A stretch of DNA of 64,000 nucleotides from UTCFX2 sp963788145 (GTDB taxonomy: Bacteria > Chloroflexota > Anaerolineae > Anaerolineales > UBA4823), in contig CAWBFQ010000006.1 in assembly GCA_963788145.1 (NCBI GenBank), forward strand, positions 124,001 to 188,000. Reading direction: 5' to 3'. The notes beneath the pieces are model-generated. The model made no database searches. It was not told the origin of the DNA and saw only the letters and a list, made by a program, of their open reading frames with translations. Shown piece by piece: positions 58,012 through 64,000 of this stretch. A program made the translations under genes and the position numbers. The first letter of the stretch is position 1, and each line of letters starts with the position of its first letter.

Positions 58012-58056
58012 GGAAAATGTATAATATATTATATATAATATTTTCCGACATGTAAA
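58012..58056 (-). promoter_or_regulatory. Promoter and palindromic operator of the gntR-methyltransferase operon
   Basis: Minus strand: -35 TTTACA (58051-58056), 17-base spacer, -10 TATAAT (58028-58033). Overlapping it is a perfect 14-bp palindrome TATAATATATTATA (58020-58033), flanked by GGAAAAT (58012-58018) and its complement ATTTTCC (58040-58046). The layout suits repression by the GntR protein encoded directly downstream. Confidence 0.6.
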
Positions 58057-58091
58057 GACGCCAACTGCAAAAATTCGCTTTCTCTCATCGC

Positions 58092-58120
58092 TTGTAAAGG
58101 CAGGGGTTTATATGTATACT
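58092..58120 (+). promoter_or_regulatory. Promoter of the sensor-kinase operon
   Basis: -35 TTGTAA (58092-58097), 17-base spacer, -10 TATACT (58115-58120), leaving a leader of about 85 bases. It is divergent from the gntR promoter. Confidence 0.5.
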
Positions 58121-58211
58121 TAAACTGCGCTTTTTATTAAAAATCCTTAGGAATTATTCCGCGGTTCCAAGGCTGATAGATCCATCGAGCGGGTCGATCG
58201 AGGCAGGTGTA

Positions 58212-61200
58212 ATGATTCACTCCAACCCAGATGAAACACCCGAACATACTAGCGAGATCTCGCATCAACTTGTCCCGAATTCGCCTCCTTCTTTTTTCTC
58301 TCGCTGGCTGATCATCCTTCTATTCGTCCTCTTTATCGTGGCTCTGTTGTTAGCCGGTTACCTCTATTACCATAATTCAAGCCAGTCCATCCGGGATGAT
58401 AAATACGCCGAAATCAAAGCCATTGCCGATCTGAAAGTAGACCAGATCGTCACCTGGCGGACCGAGCGTATTCATAACGGCGAACGCATTGCCTCCGATT
58501 TCTTTTTTCGTCAAGCCGTTGAGCAATATGTCTTATCCGCTGGCATGGATTCATCCCAACCAGATCCCTCACTGCAGCAAGGAATCCAGCAGACCCTCGG
58601 AACAACTCGCGCTGTTTATGATTATGAGAATGTCATCCTGGCAAATCCAAGCGGCCAGATTTTGTTGGCTGCTGATCCCATTGCCACAGAACTGGAAGCC
58701 AACACAATCAATTTGGTCTCCCAAGCAATCGCGACTGGACAGGTTCAGATCGGCGACTTCTATCGTTGTCCCATCTGCAATAATGTCATCCTGGATATTG
58801 TCACCCCGATTTATGGGCAGGACAATCCCGTTTCCACCTCCACGTCGGTTGCTGTTCTGATCTTGCAGTCCGATTCGGAAAGCTATCTCTTTCCGCTGAT
58901 CCAATCCTGGCCCACACCCAGCCAAAGCGCCGAAACGCTGCTTGTACGCAAAGATGGGGGCGAGGTCATCTTCTTAAACCAACTCCGCCACATCACCGAT
59001 CCGCCTTTGACGTTTCGAACACTACTTTCCCAGTCCGATCTTCCAGCCGCTAGGGCTGTCCTGGGTGAAACTGGAATGTTCGATGGTCGTGATTATCGCG
59101 GCGTCTCGGTTCTGGCAGATATTCGCGTTATTCCTGATACTCCCTGGTTCATGGTGACCAAAGTCGATACGGATGAAATCCTGGCTGAAGCCAGATATCG
59201 CGGTCAGATTACCTTGATCCTGGTTATTGTTGCCATTTTATTGACCGCTGCTCTGGGCATCATCCTCTCCAATTCGCGCCGCGTTCGCATTTATCGTCAT
59301 CTCTATCAGGCCGAGCGAGAACAAGCCGAGACCCAACAGCGCTTCCGAGCTACTCTCTACAGCATTGGAGACGCAGTGATCACAACCGACCCGAACGGTC
59401 TGGTCGCCCAGATGAACCCGGTCGCCGAGTACCTCACCGGCTGGACCGAACCTGAAGCCGCAGGGAAACCTCTTGATCAGGTCTTCCAAATTATCAATGA
59501 AGATACGCGCCAAAAATTGACCAGCCAGGTCGAACGTGTGCTGACTGAAGGGTTTGTGGTTGGATTGGCCAACCACACCCTGCTGATCGATCGCCTCGGT
59601 AACGAGCGCCCAATCGCTGACAGCGGCGCGCCTATCCGCTCGGAAACCGGGGAGATTTCCGGCGTGGTGTTGGTGTTTCGGGATCAAAGCGAGTCTCGTC
59701 TTTCCGAAAAAAACCTCAAGGAGAGCGAGGGGCGATTCCGCAAAGCTATCCTCGAATCTCCCTTTCCGATCATGCTTCATGCTGAAGATGGCGCAGTTCT
59801 GCAAGTCAGCCGCTCCTGGTGTGAAAATACCGGCTACACCCCGCAAGAGCTTGCCACCATCGCGGATTGGACCGAGCGGGCCTATGGGGACCGCCGTCCG
59901 CTCATCCAGAAAGACATTGACCGCCTTTATGGTCTTAACCAGCGCATCTACGAAGGGGATTACACTATTCGCACAAAATCCGGCGATTCTCGCATCTGGG
60001 AATTCAGCACTGCGCCTCTCGATCCATTGCCGGATGGGAGCCGATTGGTGATCAGTATGGCGATGGATGTCACCGAGCGACGGCAGGCTGAAGCGAAGAT
60101 CCTTCAACTCAATGAAACTCTCGAGCAACGGATTGCCGAGCGCGCCGCCGAGTTGAGCGACCTGTACAATAACGCGCCATGTGGATATCATTCCCTGGAT
60201 AGTGAAGGATATTATGTGCGAATCAATGATACCGAGCTGACCTGGTTGGGGTACTCGCGGCACAGAGATCATCGATAAGATGAAATTTTCCGATTTGCTC
60301 ACTCCGGCCAGCGTTCAGGTTTTTGAAGAGAATTTCCCCGAATTCAAACGACGCGGCTGGGTGGGCGACCTGGAGTTTGAAATGATCCGCAAAAACGGCT
60401 TGATCCTGCCGGTCCTGTTGAGCGCAACTGCCATCAGAGACCCGCAAGGGAATTATCTGATGAGCCGCTCAACCATCATCGATCATACCGAGCGCAGAAA
60501 AGCGGATCTCATCTTGCGCGAGTCCCAGGCGAAGCTGATCGAAGTAAATCAAGAACTGGAAGCCTTTGCTTACTCTGTCTCGCACGACTTGCGCGCCCCT
60601 CTGCGCGCCCTGGACGGCTTCAGCGCTGCGCTTGTCTCTACCTACTCCGAACAACTGGATGAGCAAGGCCAGCATTATATCGATCGCATCCAGGAAGCTT
60701 CCCGCCGGATGGGGCAGTTGATCAACGATTTGCTTAACCTCTCGCGTGTTACCCGCCGCGAGCTTAATCGCCAGAAGGTGGATTTAAGCGCCCTGGCTCA
60801 TGATGTTGCCGCTTCACTTCAAAGCCAAGACCCAGATCGAAACGCTGACTTTCAGATCGCTCCTGATATTATCGTGCAGGGCGACCCACATCTGCTGCGC
60901 ATCGTTCTGGAGAACCTGCTCGGCAACGCCTGGAAGTTTACCCGACCCTGCCTGGATCAAGAGAAGCGTCAGACCCGTATCGAGGTAGGCGTGGTCGAAC
61001 AATCCGGTCAGACCGTTTACTTCGTCCGCGATAACGGCGTCGGCTTTAATATGGAGTATGCAGATAAGCTTTTCAGCCCCTTCCAACGTCTGCATGGTAT
61101 GCGGGAATTCCCTGGAACCGGTATTGGCCTTGCAACTGTAAAGCGCATCATCAGCCGCCATTCTGGGCGCATCTGGCCAGAAGCGGCTGTAGATCAAGGG

Positions 61201-61239
61201 GCAACTTTCTTTTTCACTTTGGGAGGATCCGATGCATAA
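58212..61239 (+). CDS. Membrane PAS-domain sensor histidine kinase, frameshifted
   Basis: About 1008 residues after removing one extra base at 60261 (LTWLGYSR into TEIIDKMKFSDLL). Two membrane helices (about 28-50 and 337-357) enclose an external Cache-like sensor region. In the cytoplasm come three PAS-like segments (RFRATLYSIGDAVITTD, RFRKAILESPFPIMLH, DLYNNAPCGYHSLD), a HisKA domain with AYSVSHDLRAPLRAL (phospho-accepting His) and an ATPase domain with ENLLGNAWKFT, DNGVGFN and GTGIGLATV. The C-terminus resembles bacteriophytochrome-type kinases. It overlaps the next gene, a response regulator, by 8 bases, pointing to a cognate pair. Confidence 0.9.
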
Positions 61240-61696
61240 GAAAACCATCCTGTTAGTAGAGGACAATCCCGACGACGAGGAACTCACCCTGCTTGCCCTC
61301 AAACAAAGCAATATTCTGAATGAGGTCATCGTGGTGCGAGATGGCGTCGAAGCCCTGGATTATCTCTTTGGTAGCGGAAAATACGCCGCCCCCTACAAGG
61401 TTCTGCTGCCGCAAATCGTGCTGCTGGATTTGAAGCTGCCCAAGCTGAGTGGACTGGAGGTGCTGGAACGTTTGCGCCTCGACCCTCGCACTCGCTTTAT
61501 CCCAGTCGTTGTGCTGACATCCTCCTCCGAAGAGGAAGATATAGTCTCCAGCTACCGACTCGGCGCGAACAGCTATGTTCGCAAACCGGTCGAATTCCAC
61601 CAATTTGCCGATGCAGTTCGTCAATTGGGTCTTTACTGGCTTCTGATTAATGAAGCACCTCCCATCAAGCCCGAAAATCATTTCGGGGAACATTAG
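61232..61696 (+). CDS. Single-domain response regulator (Rcp1-like)
   Basis: 154 residues with only a receiver domain: acidic pocket LLVEDNPDDEE, phospho-acceptor Asp66 in VLLDLKLP, Thr/Ser in VVLTSSS and Lys in YVRKPVEF. No output domain, so it passes the signal by protein contact or phosphotransfer. The long loop (SGKYAAPYKVLLP) before the Asp is typical of Rcp1-type regulators paired with phytochrome-like kinases. It overlaps the upstream kinase gene and lies 40 bases before another kinase. Confidence 0.93.
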   Translation: MHKKTILLVEDNPDDEELTLLALKQSNILNEVIVVRDGVEALDYLFGSGKYAAPYKVLLPQIVLLDLKLPKLSGLEVLERLRLDPRTRFIPVVVLTSSSEEEDIVSSYRLGANSYVRKPVEFHQFADAVRQLGLYWLLINEAPPIKPENHFGEH

Positions 61697-61736
61697 ATCG
61701 GAGTATCGTCTCGCCTCGGTTTGGAAGGAAAATCAG

Positions 61737-63140
61737 ATGACGGAACCACTTCGCCTAATCATTGTAGAAGACGCTACCTCAGATGCTGAGCTGATGGTCT
61801 TATACCTCACCCAAGATGGATTCAAGCTGGATTGGCGTCAAGTTCAAACTGAGCCAGATTACCTTGACGCTCTTGAAACTGTCCCCGACATCATCCTGGC
61901 AGATTGGTCACTCCCCCAATTCAGCGGATTGCGCGCCCTTGAATTGATGCATGCACGCGGGATGGACATTCCCTTCATTATCGTCTCCGGCAGCATTGGC
62001 GAGGAAGCCGCAGTGGGTGCTCTGCGCCAGGGCGCTTACGACTATCTGCTGAAAGACCGACCCCACCGCCTCGCCACCGCCGTCAACCACGCCCTTGAAG
62101 ACAAACGCCAGCGTGAAAACCGCCGCAAGGCTGAAATCATGTTGCGCGACAGCGAAGAAAAATTTCGCAGCTACATCGAGAACGCCCCAGATGGCGTTCT
62201 CGTCGCCAACCCGGAAGGAAAATACATCGATGTTAACCCGGCAGCCTGCCGGATGACCGGCTACTCCCGCTCCGAATTGCTCCGGATGAATTTTGCTGAC
62301 CTCACCGCCCCTGAAGATCTGCCCAAAGGGATCCAGCATTTTGAGACGATGATCGCGACCGGCCGAGCAACCGATGACTTCCGATTTATCACCAAAAGCG
62401 GCGAGCTGCGCTGGTGGACGGTCGATGCAGTAAAACTGGACGACGATCACTTTCTTGGATATACAAACGATATCACCGAACGAGTGCTGGCAGAACAGCA
62501 GTTGAAATCCTCCCTGGCTGAAAAAGAAGTCCTGCTGCGCGAGATTTATCACCGGGTTAAAAATAACCTGGAGGTCATCCTTTCCCTGGCTGATATTCAA
62601 GCTCGCCGTTTGCAAGACCCCCAGACTGTCGATAGCCTACGCAAACTTCAGGAACGCATCCGGACGATCTCGCTGGTCCATGATTCCACCTACAGCTCTC
62701 CCGACCTGGCTCAAATCCAGGCGAATGCTTATTTCGAAAAACTGGCTGGCAACCTCTTCCTGGCCTTTGGTTTTCCAGGCGTGAAGATGCAAGTTGAGGC
62801 GGAGGATATTTTCCTAAATGTCGATAATGCCATCCCGTGCGGGTTGATCGTCACCGAGCTGGTCGCGAATGCACTTACCCATGCCTTCCCAGTATCTCTC
62901 CGCCAGGAAAAACCTGACCAGTTGAGTGAAATTTGGGTCAAAGCATTCACTGGTTCTGGTCAGATCATCCTGCAGGTCAGCGATAACGGCATCGGGCTAC
63001 CCACGGAGTTGGATTGGCGCAACGCCACCACAATGGGTCTGCGCCTGGTGAATTGGTTGGCCGCTCAAATTCGCGCCACAATCGATCTCCGGGTGGATCA
63101 TGGAACTCACTTCCAGATCACGCTGCCCGCCCCGGATTAG
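61737..63140 (+). CDS. Hybrid REC-PAS-HisKA_2 histidine kinase, cytoplasmic
   Basis: 467 residues. An N-terminal receiver domain (LRLIIVEDATSDAELM, acceptor Asp in IILADWSLPQFSG, Lys in YLLKDRP) is followed by a PAS domain (FRSYIENAPDGVLVANPEGKY) and a HisKA_2-type kinase (LLREIYHRVKNNLEVILSL with its His) and an ATPase domain (LIVTELVANALTHAF, DNGIGLP). No membrane segment. I use the ATG of MTEPLRLII; upstream codons overlap the response regulator gene. It is the third gene of a signalling operon and could be a phosphotransfer target of the large kinase. Confidence 0.9.
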   Translation: MTEPLRLIIVEDATSDAELMVLYLTQDGFKLDWRQVQTEPDYLDALETVPDIILADWSLPQFSGLRALELMHARGMDIPFIIVSGSIGEEAAVGALRQGAYDYLLKDRPHRLATAVNHALEDKRQRENRRKAEIMLRDSEEKFRSYIENAPDGVLVANPEGKYIDVNPAACRMTGYSRSELLRMNFADLTAPEDLPKGIQHFETMIATGRATDDFRFITKSGELRWWTVDAVKLDDDHFLGYTNDITERVLAEQQLKSSLAEKEVLLREIYHRVKNNLEVILSLADIQARRLQDPQTVDSLRKLQERIRTISLVHDSTYSSPDLAQIQANAYFEKLAGNLFLAFGFPGVKMQVEAEDIFLNVDNAIPCGLIVTELVANALTHAFPVSLRQEKPDQLSEIWVKAFTGSGQIILQVSDNGIGLPTELDWRNATTMGLRLVNWLAAQIRATIDLRVDHGTHFQITLPAPD

Positions 63141-63260
63141 AGCAACTTCTCTTAGCTTGCTGTTTCCGGCGGATTTGGTTTTGTTTTCTCTGTCTCTTCC
63201 GCAGAGGGGATCGGGAGACACCTGCAGCACTTCTCAAGCGGCTCGACCCTGCCAGACTGC

Positions 63261-64000
63261 TTATCGCATGATCAGCGGCAAGTAAATCAACTGATCATTG
63301 AATATCCTGCCAAATACGTGCTGCCGGGTTTCCAACACTGAGATAGGCGTGTCGATCAGATAACCATGGAAATAACCACCTCCGCCCGGGATCACGGTGG
63401 GGTTCAAACAATCGGTAGAAAAATAGTTGCAGATTTCGATATCTTGATCCACGGGCAGATAGCTGCTCACAGGCCTCAGCAACACCTTGGCCCCATTCAC
63501 ATCCGCGCGCTGGTAGGCCACCATGAACTCGAATTTCCTCTGGCTCCCGGCGATATCTGGATACAAGTCATGCGTCGTCCCACTCACGAGAGCTGCAGAA
63601 AACGCGCTGGTCGCGTCTGCATTGATATAAGCAACATAGATATCATGATCATTGACCGCGTTTTCATAAGCGAATGTCACCATGAAAAACAGTCCCATGC
63701 TTGAATCGACCCGCGGTAAAAGGGCATGATTGGTTGTTGAACCAAATATATCGACAAGACGGACGCGGTTATACAGTTGGTTTCGCAGGTCTCCTTTGAT
63801 CACGTATTTTCCGCTTGTGTTCAGGTAGTTCCACACCACCAGGTAATTATGATTGACCGGGTCGAATGTGATGTCCGGGTTGGTTGGGAATCCATCGCTC
63901 GATATCACCGTTCCGTAGATCAATGATCCATCTGAATCAATCACCTTCGTCCCAATCGCGGTTGGAGTTTGCGTATCTTGCGTCATGGCTCCCCAAACAA
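63261..64000 (-). CDS. C-terminal part of a secreted protein ending in YLPLIMR, 5' end outside window
   Basis: The frame is open to the right window edge (VWGAMTQDTQTPTAIGTKVID...), so only about 246 C-terminal residues are seen. Sequence is of the repeat type found in surface proteins, with units such as DGFPTNPDITFDPVNHNYLVVWNY and AGSQRKFEFMVAYQR. It ends ...IFNDQLIYLPLIMR, a tail that I recall from many extracellular Chloroflexota proteins. It converges on the kinase operon; the 120-base gap shows no clear terminator. Probably a beta-propeller-like surface protein. No enzymatic motif seen. Confidence 0.65.
   Translation of the reverse strand, partial: VWGAMTQDTQTPTAIGTKVIDSDGSLIYGTVISSDGFPTNPDITFDPVNHNYLVVWNYLNTSGKYVIKGDLRNQLYNRVRLVDIFGSTTNHALLPRVDSSMGLFFMVTFAYENAVNDHDIYVAYINADATSAFSAALVSGTTHDLYPDIAGSQRKFEFMVAYQRADVNGAKVLLRPVSSYLPVDQDIEICNYFSTDCLNPTVIPGGGGYFHGYLIDTPISVLETRQHVFGRIFNDQLIYLPLIMR

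Noticed and set aside
59238..60302. 354-codon open frame on the minus strand over the PAS kinase
   Set aside because: Complement of conserved PAS-domain sequence, no promoter or ribosome site, no recognisable motif.
1..64000. tRNA, rRNA, riboswitch, prophage or replication-origin features
   Set aside because: I looked on both strands and saw no cloverleaf-like or rRNA sequence, no recognisable riboswitch core, no phage genes and no DnaA-box cluster. Subtle cases could be missed without a covariance search.

Overview
The window looks like a chromosomal segment of a Chloroflexota bacterium, most likely class Anaerolineae. This is inferred from gene content and style: membrane-anchored TPR proteins with PTPTP-type linkers, a GroEL without the usual GGM tail, a secreted protein ending in YLPLIMR, non-pyrrolysine MttB methyltransferase paralogues, and a fermentative xylose locus. 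No rRNA, tRNA, CRISPR array, insertion sequence or phage gene was recognised. About 16 genes, including polA and hrcA, are interrupted by single-base indels that a one-base correction restores. I treat these as probable sequencing or assembly errors and annotate the genes as whole.

Region 1 (1-12500, minus strand) is a xylose/monosaccharide catabolic locus. In transcription order it holds a ROK-family (XylR-like) repressor, a sugar ABC permease, an unusual tandem double-domain substrate-binding lipoprotein, the two-NBD sugar ABC ATPase, a DUF4380-like protein, a creatininase-family hydrolase, xylose isomerase, xylulokinase and a URO-D-family protein cut by the window edge. A consensus promoter with an inverted repeat typical of ROK operators precedes the repressor. 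The binding-protein gene has its own promoter with a perfect palindrome over the -35 box.

Region 2 (12523-16975) has a translationally coupled three-gene cassette: a cysteine hydrolase, a thioredoxin-reductase-like flavoprotein, and an RlmN/Cfr-like radical SAM enzyme that keeps the C-terminal cysteine but has Leu where RlmN has its other catalytic cysteine. It converges on a nitrilase and a double GNAT acetyltransferase.

Region 3 (17099-46532) is mostly housekeeping: groES-groEL with CIRCE, two membrane TPR proteins, trmD, an MFS transporter, hrcA-grpE-dnaK-dnaJ-prmA with a second CIRCE, a zinc-ribbon Ser/Thr kinase, an SNase/lamin-tail surface protein, a PolX-type polymerase/PHP protein, a HAD phosphatase, secreted proteins, a large TPR protein, polA, a secreted SLT protein, and rho with a small acidic protein. 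Three genes here have good promoters ending 6-9 bases before the start codon, suggesting leaderless mRNAs.

Region 4 (46828-58056, minus strand) is a tightly coupled operon: GntR/FCD regulator, corrinoid protein, four divergent MttB-family methyltransferases, an S9 peptidase, an M20 amidohydrolase, then a LOG-family hydrolase. It looks like a corrinoid-dependent demethylation pathway for several methylated amines, possibly released from conjugates. It is the best candidate in the window for an undescribed metabolic system.

Region 5 (58092-64000) encodes a large PAS sensor kinase, a stand-alone response regulator and a REC-PAS-HisKA_2 kinase in one operon, followed by the end of a secreted protein gene on the opposite strand.
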